NCBI GenBank assembly: GCA_001871755.1
Contig: MNXL01000185.1
Span: 1-18,178, forward strand
Reading direction: 5' to 3'
Length of the DNA stretch: 18,178 nucleotides
DNA from: Anaerolineae bacterium CG2_30_64_16
Lineage (GTDB): Bacteria > Chloroflexota > Anaerolineae > CG2-30-64-16
The translations under genes were made by a program, and so were the position numbers. Positions within the stretch are counted from its first letter, which is position 1; each line of letters starts with the position of its first letter. The notes beneath the pieces are model-generated. The model was not told the origin of the DNA and ran no database searches. It worked only from the letters and a program-made list of their open reading frames with translations. Shown piece after piece: positions 1 to 6,338 of this stretch.

Positions 1-41
1 CACCCCGGAGTACACGACGGCGTAAATATCTATGGGGTTCC

Positions 42-123
42 GATTGCTCCCGCCGGGTCCGTGACCCGGCGGCGTCAGGTGGACAACCGCCCGCCGGTCC
101 GTGACCGGCGGGGAGCAGGAATC
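42..123. repeat. Foldback element with twin CCGTG-loop hairpins
   Basis: Two similar hairpins sit in tandem. One has arms CCGCCGGGT (50-58) and ACCCGGCGG (64-72); the other has CCCGCCGGT (90-98) and ACCGGCGGG (104-112). Both are 9-bp stems with the same CCGTG loop. An outer inverted pair, GATTGCTCCC from 42 and its complement ending AATC at 123 with small bulges, lets the whole 82 nt fold back. It looks like a small repetitive extragenic palindrome or foldback element. No gene or flanking duplication is visible, and 124-325 downstream holds no supportable gene. Confidence 0.6.
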
Positions 124-325
124 GTGGAGGAATTTATGCCCACGTGTACTAGCTTCGCTCATCTCCTAACAAATCTTGACCGATGACTCAGAATTCAAAA
201 CCTTTAGGCCCTAACCCGTGAGATTCTTGCTTTCTGTGCAAGGATTTCTCTATCAGCTTTTACCGCATTGGTTCCGGCTTGGCTGGGTTAGGGTCTCACC
301 ACGCGAAATCCCAAAGAGCCATTAG
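124..325. other. Gene-free stretch beyond holB
   Basis: This is less GC-rich than its neighbours. It holds the inverted pair CCCTAACCC (209-217) and GGGTTAGGG (285-293), each followed directly by a second inverted pair, GTGAGA (218-223) and TCTCAC (294-299). A 16-codon ORF from ATG 135 with a GGAGGA upstream is too short to call. No terminator with a T-run was seen after holB. Confidence 0.4.
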
Positions 326-1333
326 TCATACCACCGCCGGCCGGGGCAGCCGCAGCGCCAGGACGTCCAGGGCAAGCCGGGCGTTGACGTTGGCTCTCAG
401 CCGGCGCAGAGTCTGGATCAGGTCTTCCAACGCGGCCTCCACCTGCTCCGGGCGGTACAGATCGGCCTGTTGGGCCAACTGCACGCGGCGGTCCAGGTTG
501 ACGATCTCTGCGGCGAGGCCTTGCTGAACGAGCAATACATCGCGCCACCAGGTGGCCCACAGTCCCAACGTGCGCTCGATGGCGTCCCCCTGGCGGCTCA
601 ACGTTTCGGTATAGGCCAGCCGGCCCAGGCGCCCGGCCGCGGTCAGGGCCAGCAGGTCATCCAGGCGTTTGGCCCGGGCCTGCCAGAGTTCGGGGTCGGT
701 GTGGGCATTCACGGCCCAGCCCAGCCGGCCCGCGCTGAGCCGGGCCAACAGGGCGGCGCGCGCCGGATCGACCCCCCAATGCGTTTCCAACGCCGCCTGA
801 ATCTGCCCCAAAGGGGTCGGCCGCAAGCCGATGATCTGGCAGCGTGAGAGGATGGTCGGCAGCAACTGATCGCGGTGCGCGCTGGTCAGGAGCAGGATGA
901 CCTGGGGCGGCGGCTCCTCCAGGGTCTTGAGCAGGGCATTGGCGGCCGGTGGTGTGGCTCGTTCGATCTCGCGGATGATGAAGATCCTATAGGCGCCTTC
1001 CAAGGGCGAGAGTGCGGCAGCGATCTGCAAGGCCCGCACCTGATCGATCTGGATCGTGTTTTTCTCGGCGATGACGAGCTGCACATCGGGATAGCGCCCT
1101 GCCGCGATCCGCTGGCAGACGCGGCAGGCGCCACAGGGCGTTCCGGCCTGGGTTTCACAAAGGATGGCCTGGGCGAAGGCTCTGGCCAGGGTGGTCTTGC
1201 CCACCTGAGCCGGCCCGGTGAACAGGTAGGCGTGGCTGAGTCGGCGCTCGCCGCCCGTCTGCGCGGGGCCGGTGATCGCCCGCGCCAGCAGGTCTGTTGC
1301 CCATTCATGTCCGATCACCGGCCAGGTGGCCAT
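326..1333 (-). CDS. holB: DNA polymerase III subunit delta'
   Basis: This is the delta' subunit of the clamp-loader complex, an AAA+ protein that helps load the sliding clamp at replication forks. The 335-aa product begins with the family pattern IGHEWA and HAYLFTGP. It has a Walker A loop GPAQVGKTT (about 40-48), a four-cysteine zinc module (C59, C67, C70, C73), the segment ANALLKTLEEPP and the SRC motif (163-165) typical of delta'/gamma subunits. The acidic Walker B residue is not obvious (IIREIER), which fits a delta' that does not hydrolyse ATP, though the P-loop is intact. The start has GGAG about 10 nt upstream. A possible promoter is TTGGCG (1405-1410) with TACAAT (1381-1386), spacer 18. 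It is the last minus-strand gene here and is separated from maoC by a repeat array. Confidence 0.93.
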   Translation of the reverse strand: MATWPVIGHEWATDLLARAITGPAQTGGERRLSHAYLFTGPAQVGKTTLARAFAQAILCETQAGTPCGACRVCQRIAAGRYPDVQLVIAEKNTIQIDQVRALQIAAALSPLEGAYRIFIIREIERATPPAANALLKTLEEPPPQVILLLTSAHRDQLLPTILSRCQIIGLRPTPLGQIQAALETHWGVDPARAALLARLSAGRLGWAVNAHTDPELWQARAKRLDDLLALTAAGRLGRLAYTETLSRQGDAIERTLGLWATWWRDVLLVQQGLAAEIVNLDRRVQLAQQADLYRPEQVEAALEDLIQTLRRLRANVNARLALDVLALRLPRPAVV

Positions 1334-1380
1334 GTCTGATCCGCTCCCGAAGATGCCTAGCTACCCAACAATTCAGGGGG

Positions 1381-1410
1381 ATTGTAGCATATCCCACTCC
1401 AACGCGCCAA
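1381..1410 (-). promoter_or_regulatory. Possible holB promoter
   Basis: Reading the minus strand, TTGGCG (1410-1405) is followed after 18 nt by TACAAT (1386-1381), about 48 nt before the holB ATG. It matches sigma-70 consensus at 4/6 and 5/6 positions. It lies downstream of the maoC stop and the heptamer array, so holB may have its own promoter. Confidence 0.4.
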
Positions 1411-1426
1411 TGGGTGGCGGAGGGCA

Positions 1427-1447
1427 ACTGCATACTGCATACTGCGC
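1427..1447. repeat. Three-unit heptamer repeat (ACTGCAT)
   Basis: ACTGCAT (1427-1433), ACTGCAT (1434-1440) and ACTGCGC (1441-1447) are three head-to-tail 7-nt units between holB and maoC. The period matches the larger arrays of this window, but the unit sequence differs. Confidence 0.6.
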
Positions 1448-1478
1448 GTGGGGCGCGATTGCTGGCTATGAGAGCAAA

Positions 1479-1527
1479 AATCCGCAATCCGCAATCCGAA
1501 ATCCGAAATCCGAAATCCGAAATCCTC
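1479..1527. repeat. Seven-unit heptamer array at the maoC 3' end
   Basis: Seven consecutive 7-nt units read on the plus strand: AATCCGC twice, AATCCGA four times, then AATCCTC. On the coding strand of maoC the unit is GGATTTC. The array ends 1 nt from the maoC stop codon (1529-1531). It is one of several stop-codon-linked arrays in the window. Confidence 0.9.
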
Positions 1528-1528
1528 C

Positions 1529-1996
1529 TCACCCCGTCGGCTGCGACTTCACGAGCATCGACCACGTGCCGCGCTGGGTCACCTCATCGCGCTGGTTGAG
1601 GAGCTGGACGTCGAAGGTGACGATGCCGCCGCCCAGGCGGGGGGTGGGCTTCAGCTCTGCCACCGCGGCTTGCACCCGAATCGTGTCGCCGATCTTGATA
1701 GCCGCGCGGAACTTCCAGTCCAGCCCCATGAATGCGATCACCGTGCCTTCGATGAAACGCAACTGCACGGCCAGCCCCGACGCGACCGAGAGTCCGAGCA
1801 GCCCGTGGGCGATCCGCTCCCCGAACATTCCTTTGGCCGCGACTTCGGCGTCCACGTGGATGGCGTTCCAGTCCCCACTCAAGGCCGCGAACGCCACGAT
1901 GTCCGCTTCGGTGATGGTGCGGCCGGCACTGGTGACGCGGTCCCCGACCGCGAACTCCTCGAAGTATAACCCCCGCTGAACCGTGAGATCAGCCAT
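1529..1996 (-). CDS. MaoC-like (hot-dog fold) dehydratase
   Basis: The 155-aa product is a single hot-dog domain of the MaoC/(R)-specific enoyl-CoA hydratase family, which hydrates or dehydrates acyl-CoA thioesters. The hydratase signature is visible at about 40-50 as SGDWNAIHVD, with the catalytic Asp (D42) and His (H47). The usual Pro after Asn is Ala here. A conserved GERIAHGLLGLS follows. Length matches stand-alone MaoC proteins. Its ATG overlaps the mscS stop by 8 nt, and AAGGAGGGG lies just upstream within mscS, so it is probably translated by coupling. The substrate cannot be told from sequence, and the link with a mechanosensitive channel is unexplained. A heptamer array begins right after its stop. 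Confidence 0.88.
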   Translation of the reverse strand: MADLTVQRGLYFEEFAVGDRVTSAGRTITEADIVAFAALSGDWNAIHVDAEVAAKGMFGERIAHGLLGLSVASGLAVQLRFIEGTVIAFMGLDWKFRAAIKIGDTIRVQAAVAELKPTPRLGGGIVTFDVQLLNQRDEVTQRGTWSMLVKSQPTG

Positions 1997-2846
1997 GTGC
2001 CCCTCCTTCTTGTGGGATCGGTGCGGTGTACACTGCGGTGTACACTTTCTGCGCCGGCAGCACGCCGGGCAGGTTGGCTTCTTGCGCCTTGATCAACAGA
2101 GCGCGCTTCAGGTCCGATTGCGTTTGAAACCAGACGCGGTTGGGCGCCTGGCAGATCAATTTCAGATCGAATGAGAAGTCGCGGAGATCACCGACGATGA
2201 CCTGGGGCTGGACGTCTGGCGCCAGGCGAGGCTCGGCCGCGGCCAGGTCCAGCAGGAGTCGGGTCGCCCGGTCGATGTCGGCGTCGGGGGGCAGGGTCAG
2301 GGCGATCTCGATCCGCCGCAGGGGGTTGACCGTGTAGTTGGTGATCGCGTTGGCCGCGATGACGCTATTGGGCACGGTGACCACCGGCCCTTCCAGAGTG
2401 CGGATGCGCGAACTGCGCAGCGAGATTTGTTCGACCGTGCCCTGGACGTTGCCGGCGGCCACGAAATCGCCCAAGGAGAAGGGGTGGTCGATCAGCAGGA
2501 AGAAACCGGCGATCAGATTGGCAGCCACGTCCTTCACCGCAAAACCGATGATCACGCCGGTGACCCCGGCCGCGGTCAACATGCTCATCAGCAGGGGTGT
2601 CAGCTCCAGGATCGCCAGCGTGATGATCACCCCGATCGTGATCAGGATGCCGTCCCCCAGGGCGTCCAGGCTGCGGAGCTCCCGCCGGTCGATCGGGTGG
2701 CCGCGCATCTCCGCGTAGAGCCGGTCGACCCAGCGGCCCATGTGGCGCACCAGGTACCAGATTGCCAGCCAGGTCGCCACGACCGCGGCCGCGCGCCAGC
2801 CGATGTTCGGCCAGTTGATGTCGTGAGAAATCAGTTGGGTGGGCAT
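1989..2846 (-). CDS. MscS-family mechanosensitive ion channel
   Basis: This is a small-conductance mechanosensitive channel that releases solutes on hypo-osmotic shock. The 285-aa product has hydrophobic segments at about 17-34 and 66-88. The hallmark pore helix and following loop are AAGVTGVIIGFAVKDV, then ANLIAGFFLLIDHPFSLGD (about 92-127). A soluble MscS beta domain (VPNSVIAANAITNYT) and a C-terminal alpha/beta domain follow. A longer frame opens at 2891, but ATG 2846 is chosen because AAGGAG (2853-2858) lies 6 nt before it. Further upstream is the promoter TTGACA-17-TAGAAT with a hairpin at the expected transcript start. It forms an overlapping pair with maoC. Confidence 0.92.
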   Translation of the reverse strand: MPTQLISHDINWPNIGWRAAAVVATWLAIWYLVRHMGRWVDRLYAEMRGHPIDRRELRSLDALGDGILITIGVIITLAILELTPLLMSMLTAAGVTGVIIGFAVKDVAANLIAGFFLLIDHPFSLGDFVAAGNVQGTVEQISLRSSRIRTLEGPVVTVPNSVIAANAITNYTVNPLRRIEIALTLPPDADIDRATRLLLDLAAAEPRLAPDVQPQVIVGDLRDFSFDLKLICQAPNRVWFQTQSDLKRALLIKAQEANLPGVLPAQKVYTAVYTAPIPQEGGAHG

Positions 2847-2872
2847 TTCTCGCTCCTTGAGATGCGATGCCG

Positions 2873-2906
2873 ACACCGTCCGAACGAACACCGTCCGTTC
2901 GGACGG
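2873..2906. promoter_or_regulatory. Inverted and direct repeats at the mscS transcript start
   Basis: CCGTCCGAACG (2876-2886) and CGTTCGGACGG (2896-2906) are perfect 11-bp inverted arms. The 10-mer ACACCGTCCG also repeats directly at 2873-2882 and 2888-2897, and a shorter hairpin CCGTCCG-TT-CGGACGG (2891-2906) competes with the long one. The block lies between the -10 box and the mscS ribosome-binding site. It could be a repressor operator or a 5'-UTR structure; the sequence does not decide which. Confidence 0.55.
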
Positions 2907-2911
2907 CGTCC

Positions 2912-2940
2912 ATTCTAACCGGTGGCGGCATGTGTGTCAA
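2912..2940 (-). promoter_or_regulatory. Promoter of the mscS-maoC pair
   Basis: On the minus strand, TTGACA (2940-2935) is separated by exactly 17 nt from TAGAAT (2917-2912), a near-perfect sigma-70 promoter. The predicted transcript would start near 2905, at the edge of the inverted repeat, and leave a leader of about 60 nt before ATG 2846. Confidence 0.75.
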
Positions 2941-2949
2941 CCGGATAAA

Positions 2950-2988
2950 GCGAGAAACCCGGTTTCTGCCAGAAACCGGGTTTCTCGC
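2950..2988. repeat. 18-bp palindrome, possible terminator/REP-like element
   Basis: A perfect 18-bp stem with a 3-nt GCC loop; arms are GCGAGAAACCCGGTTTCT (2950-2967) and its complement (2971-2988). Each arm is itself a near palindrome, AGAAACC-C-GGTTTCT. It lies 20 nt past the ATPase stop and before the mscS promoter, so it may end ATPase transcription. Only a short TTT follows on the minus strand. The nested design suggests a mobile extragenic palindrome. Confidence 0.65.
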
Positions 2989-3007
2989 GTGGGCTGCACG
3001 ACGCGAT

Positions 3008-5863
3008 CTATGCCTGGACGGGCCAGGCCTTTTCTGCTCGCCGGCGCATGAAAATCTTGGTGATTTCGGCTGCGATGGAGGGGGTCAAGATCAACGGCAA
3101 CATGATCAGCCAGTCGGTGAGCCCCAGGAAGGTTGTGTCGAAGATCGGGTCCAGAAACGGCACGTAGATGATCGCCAGCAGGATGACCAGCGAAGACACC
3201 ACCGCATACTGCATGTACTTGTTTGTCCAGGCGCCGATGCGCCACAGGCTGAAGCGCTCTGAGCGAGCCGTGTAGGCCCGGAACAGCTCGGAAATGGACA
3301 GAGTGGCGAAGGCCATGGTCTGCGCATGATGGATGTTGTCGGGGAACCAGCGCATCCCCAGGCGGAACGATGTCAGCACAGCAAAAGTGATCGCGACCGA
3401 CTGGATCAAGATGCCGATCTGCATCTCCCGGTTGATGACCGGCTCTTCCGGGCGGCGCGGGGGTCGATTCATGATGTCGGGATCGCCCTTTTCGAGCCCC
3501 AATGCCAGCGCCGGCGCGCCGTCGGTGAGCAGGTTCAGGATCAACAGTTGGATGGCGGTGAGGGGTAAGGGCCAGCCGAGCAATGTGGCCAGGAAGATGA
3601 CCAGGATCTCACCGACGTTACACGAGAGCAGATAGAAGACGAATTTGCGGATGTTGGAGTAGATGATCCGGCCTTCTTCGACTGCGGAGACGATGGAGGC
3701 GTAGTTGTCGTCGGTCAGCACCATCGCCGCGGTCTCTTTGCTGACGTCGGTCCCGGTGATGCCCATCGCGACACCGATGTCGGCGCGCTTCAGCGCCGGC
3801 GCATCGTTGACCCCGTCGCCGGTCATGGCCGTGATGTGGCCGCGGGAACGCAGCGCCTCGACGATGCGCACTTTGTGCTGCGGCGAGACGCGCGCGTAGA
3901 CGTCCACGTCCTCGACCATAGAGGTGAGGTCATCGTCACCCAACGCGTCCAGCTCTCGTCCAGCCAACACCTTGCCGTTGGCGCGCAGCAGGTCGATCTC
4001 CCGGGCGATGGCCACCGCGGTGTTCGGGTAGTCGCCCGTGATCATAACGGTCTTGATACCAGCCTTGCGCGCGACGGCGATGGCGGGCTTGACCTCTGGC
4101 CGGGCGGGATCGATCATGCCGGCGAGCCCGACGAAAACCAGGTCGTGTTCCACGTGGACCGGGGTCAGATCGTCCCCCTCCGGCGCCTCGGGCAGGATCT
4201 TGGCCGCCGCCGCCAGCACGCGCAGGGCATTGGAAGAGAGGGACGCGTTCATTTCCAGGATGCGATGGCGGTCCGCCTCTGTCAGTGGCACAGCATGGCC
4301 GTCGGAGTAGATGCGGTTGCACAGGCTGAGCATGACATCAGGCGCGCCCTTGACGAAGGCCACGAACGATTCCTCTTCCGCCACCTCATCGAGATCGAAT
4401 CTCTCCGCGGAGAACTTCGAGCCGCGGATGTCGTGGATGGTGGTCATCCGTTTGCGCTCGGAATCGAAAGGAATCTCGGCGACGCGCGGCAGATCGCGTT
4501 CGACCTCGTCGCGCCAGTAACCGGCCTTGGCCGCCACCACGACCAGCGCACCTTCGGTAGGATCGCCGACTATGCGCCAGGTGCGCTTGCCTTCTTCGAT
4601 CCCACTGGTCTCGATGTAGGCGTCGTTGCACAACAGGCCGATCCGCAACAGGAGGCTGACGCTCGGATACTGGGCCGCGTCAACCGTTAGACCATCTTCC
4701 CGATACTCACCTTTCGGTGTATAACCTTCACCGGTGACGCCGAGCAGGGTGTTGTCCGCCCAAACCTGGGTCACGGTCATGGCGTTTTGGGTGAGCGTGC
4801 CGGTCTTGTCGGAGCAGATGACGGTCGCCGAGCCCAAAGCTTCCACGGCAGGCAGCCGGCGCAGCAGCGCGTGGCGCGCGATCATGCGTTGCATGCCCAG
4901 GGCCAGGCAGATGGTCACCACGGCGGGCAGCCCCTCGGGCACGGCGGCGATGGCCAGACTGACTGCGACGATGAACAGCTCGAGGATTTCCTCTGTCAGG
5001 GTGACGCCCGGCAAGGGGTTGAGCAGGTAACGGATGATCCCCACGACGAACACCAGGCCGCAGACGGCCAACGCCGCGATCCCCAGAGTGCGCCCCAACC
5101 CCTCGAGCTTTTTCTGCAAGGGGGTTGGCTCCGTTTCGAAGCTCTGAATCATTTCGGCGATCAAGCCGATCTGCGTATGCATGCCTGTGCTGGTGATGAC
5201 GCCACGCCCGCGGCCGTAAGTGACCACGGTGCCGCTGTAGGCCGAATTCTTGCGGTCCCCTAACGGGATCTCACGATCCACGGTGATCTCGGCCCGTTTT
5301 TGCACCGGCGCCGATTCGCCGGTCAGGCTGGCCTCATCGATCTTGAGGTTGATCGCCTCGATCAGACGGACATCCGCGGGGACATAGTTGCCGGTCTCCA
5401 GCAGCACGATGTCGCCGGGCACCAACTCGCGGGCCGGCGCCGTCTGCTGACGGCCATCCCGAATCACCTGGGCTTCGGGCGCAGTCATCTTCTTGAGGGC
5501 GGCCAACGCCTCTTCGGCGCGCGATTCCTGGATCACGCCCAGCATAGCGTTCAAAATCACGATGGCCATGATGGCGATGGCTTCGGTGTAGTCCCCGAGC
5601 AGCAAGGAGATCACGCTGGCCACGATCAGGATCATCACCAGGAAGTTCCTGAATTGATCCAGCAGCCGCTTCAAGAAACCCGGGTGGGGAGCTTCCTGAA
5701 GCTCGTTTGGCCCGAAGGCGGCAAGCCTTGCCTGGGCATCCTCTTTGCTCAACCCTTTCTCGTAGTGGGACTGCAGCTTCTCAATGGTGTCCGCGCTGGA
5801 AAGACCGTGCCAGGTGGGATCGGCGAGCGCCGTCCGCAGTGTTTGTAAATCCTGTGAAGACAT
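3008..5863 (-). CDS. SERCA-like P-type cation ATPase (probable Mn2+/Ca2+ export)
   Basis: This P2A-type ATPase pumps cations across the cytoplasmic membrane using a phospho-aspartate cycle. The 951-aa product has a cation-ATPase N domain, the actuator loop TGES (181-184), the PEGLP helix (309-313), phosphorylation site DKTGTLT (D352), nucleotide site KGAPD (505-509) and hinge TGDGVNDAP (681-689). Residues equivalent to both SERCA Ca2+ sites appear present: E310, N749, E752, N777, T780, D781 and probably E859. The start has AGGAAGG just upstream. An Mn2+ riboswitch in its leader argues that Mn2+ is a physiological substrate, as known for riboswitch-controlled ATPases of this class. Direct transport of Mn2+ versus Ca2+ cannot be told from sequence. 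Confidence 0.95.
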   Translation of the reverse strand: MSSQDLQTLRTALADPTWHGLSSADTIEKLQSHYEKGLSKEDAQARLAAFGPNELQEAPHPGFLKRLLDQFRNFLVMILIVASVISLLLGDYTEAIAIMAIVILNAMLGVIQESRAEEALAALKKMTAPEAQVIRDGRQQTAPARELVPGDIVLLETGNYVPADVRLIEAINLKIDEASLTGESAPVQKRAEITVDREIPLGDRKNSAYSGTVVTYGRGRGVITSTGMHTQIGLIAEMIQSFETEPTPLQKKLEGLGRTLGIAALAVCGLVFVVGIIRYLLNPLPGVTLTEEILELFIVAVSLAIAAVPEGLPAVVTICLALGMQRMIARHALLRRLPAVEALGSATVICSDKTGTLTQNAMTVTQVWADNTLLGVTGEGYTPKGEYREDGLTVDAAQYPSVSLLLRIGLLCNDAYIETSGIEEGKRTWRIVGDPTEGALVVVAAKAGYWRDEVERDLPRVAEIPFDSERKRMTTIHDIRGSKFSAERFDLDEVAEEESFVAFVKGAPDVMLSLCNRIYSDGHAVPLTEADRHRILEMNASLSSNALRVLAAAAKILPEAPEGDDLTPVHVEHDLVFVGLAGMIDPARPEVKPAIAVARKAGIKTVMITGDYPNTAVAIAREIDLLRANGKVLAGRELDALGDDDLTSMVEDVDVYARVSPQHKVRIVEALRSRGHITAMTGDGVNDAPALKRADIGVAMGITGTDVSKETAAMVLTDDNYASIVSAVEEGRIIYSNIRKFVFYLLSCNVGEILVIFLATLLGWPLPLTAIQLLILNLLTDGAPALALGLEKGDPDIMNRPPRRPEEPVINREMQIGILIQSVAITFAVLTSFRLGMRWFPDNIHHAQTMAFATLSISELFRAYTARSERFSLWRIGAWTNKYMQYAVVSSLVILLAIIYVPFLDPIFDTTFLGLTDWLIMLPLILTPSIAAEITKIFMRRRAEKAWPVQA

Positions 5864-5887
5864 GACATCCTTCCTCTGAGGCCCCGC

Positions 5888-6004
5888 TCAGGAACCGGTT
5901 TCCGACCTGCCAGGCATTCGCTCAAATGAAACCATGCTCGGCCCAGGTGTAGTTGGTATGCCACAGATTCGACGAACCCACAGACAGGATGAACCTGCCA
6001 TCAT
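5888..6004 (-). CDS. Possible 38-aa leader ORF before the ATPase
   Basis: A 38-codon ORF starting at two adjacent ATGs (6004, 6001), with AAGGAG (6011-6016) 6 nt upstream, one of the best ribosome sites in the window. It lies after the riboswitch terminator and ends 24 nt before the ATPase start. The peptide (MMAGSSCLWVRRICGIP...) has no recognisable domain and no convincing membrane segment. It may be a leader peptide that couples translation to the ATPase, an unrelated small protein, or a chance ORF. Confidence 0.35.
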   Translation of the reverse strand: MMAGSSCLWVRRICGIPTTPGPSMVSFERMPGRSETGS

Positions 6005-6040
6005 GAGGCGCTCCTTTGGACAGGATTGGTCAGGAACAAT

Positions 6041-6086
6041 AAAAAAGGCAAGCCCCCACGTCACCCCGAATCGTGGTGGTCTCGCC
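6041..6086 (-). terminator. Riboswitch-controlled intrinsic terminator
   Basis: On the minus strand, GGCGAG (6086-6081) pairs with CTTGCC (6052-6047) with one G-U pair. CC/GG and CCACG/CGTGG extend the stem with one mismatch and one bulged A. TTTTTT (6046-6041) follows at once. The 5' strand of this stem contains the conserved GGCGAGACC of the aptamer, so the terminator and the ligand-bound aptamer exclude each other. Confidence 0.85.
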
Positions 6087-6176
6087 AATAGCGTTGTTTC
6101 GTGCTATTGAGCAGCCGGGAATTGAATTCCGTCTTGACGACTGCTCGTTCCCTACGGGATAGGCTACTCCCCAACC
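6075..6176 (-). ncRNA. yybP-ykoY Mn2+ riboswitch aptamer
   Basis: All parts of the class are visible on the minus strand. The two conserved metal-binding loop strands are GGGGAGTA (6172-6165) and GGCGAGACC (6086-6078). P1 pairs GG-T-GG (6176-6171, one bulged T) with CCACC (6079-6075). P2 is TCCC-GTA-GGGA (6159-6149). P3 is GAGCAG/CTGCTC (6146-6141 with 6114-6109), with conserved TCGTCAA and CGG inside and a GGAATT/AATTCC tip. P4 is AATAGC/GCTATT (6108-6103 with 6092-6087). This four-way junction senses Mn2+. Because its 3' strand is shared with the terminator at 6041-6086, Mn2+ binding should allow read-through into the ATPase (ON switch). The aptamer begins about 7 nt after the -10 box. Confidence 0.93.
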
Positions 6177-6182
6177 GAGGCC

Positions 6183-6211
6183 AGTGTAACGCATTGTGGT
6201 TTTCGTGTCAA
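6183..6211 (-). promoter_or_regulatory. Promoter of the riboswitch-ATPase transcript
   Basis: On the minus strand, a perfect TTGACA (6211-6206) is followed after exactly 17 nt by TACACT (6188-6183). Transcription would begin near 6176, precisely at the first strand of riboswitch helix P1. Confidence 0.8.
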
Positions 6212-6271
6212 ATTGATCGCGGAACGGCACGGTGGGTTCTCTGCATATTTCGGTTTGAACGCCCAGTAGGG

Positions 6272-6277
6272 TATAAT
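6272..6277 (+). promoter_or_regulatory. -10 box for the lipoprotein gene
   Basis: A perfect TATAAT lies 61 nt before the lipoprotein ATG. No good -35 sits at 16-18 nt; TTGAAC (6255-6260) is only 11 nt away. The ribosome site AGGAG (6328-6332) is 6 nt before ATG 6339. Confidence 0.45.
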
Positions 6278-6338
6278 CGACCGAGTTTCTTAGGCTGTTG
6301 CAGATCCACCAGGGCTCATCGCGCTACAGGAGACCCAT

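Noticed and set aside
209..293. CCCTAA-like sequence as a telomere or replication terminus repeat
   Set aside because: There is a single copy in each orientation, with no array.
1479..1527. Short regular repeats as a possible CRISPR array (also at 7812 and 13369)
   Set aside because: Units are 7 nt, contiguous and without spacers, and no cas genes are present.
2847..2891. Upstream ATG for the mscS gene
   Set aside because: It would translate the operator-like repeat, while the internal ATG has a perfect AAGGAG.
6255..6277. TTGAAC with TATAAT as a full promoter of the lipoprotein gene
   Set aside because: The spacer is only 11 nt, too short for a sigma-70 promoter; only the -10 box is kept.
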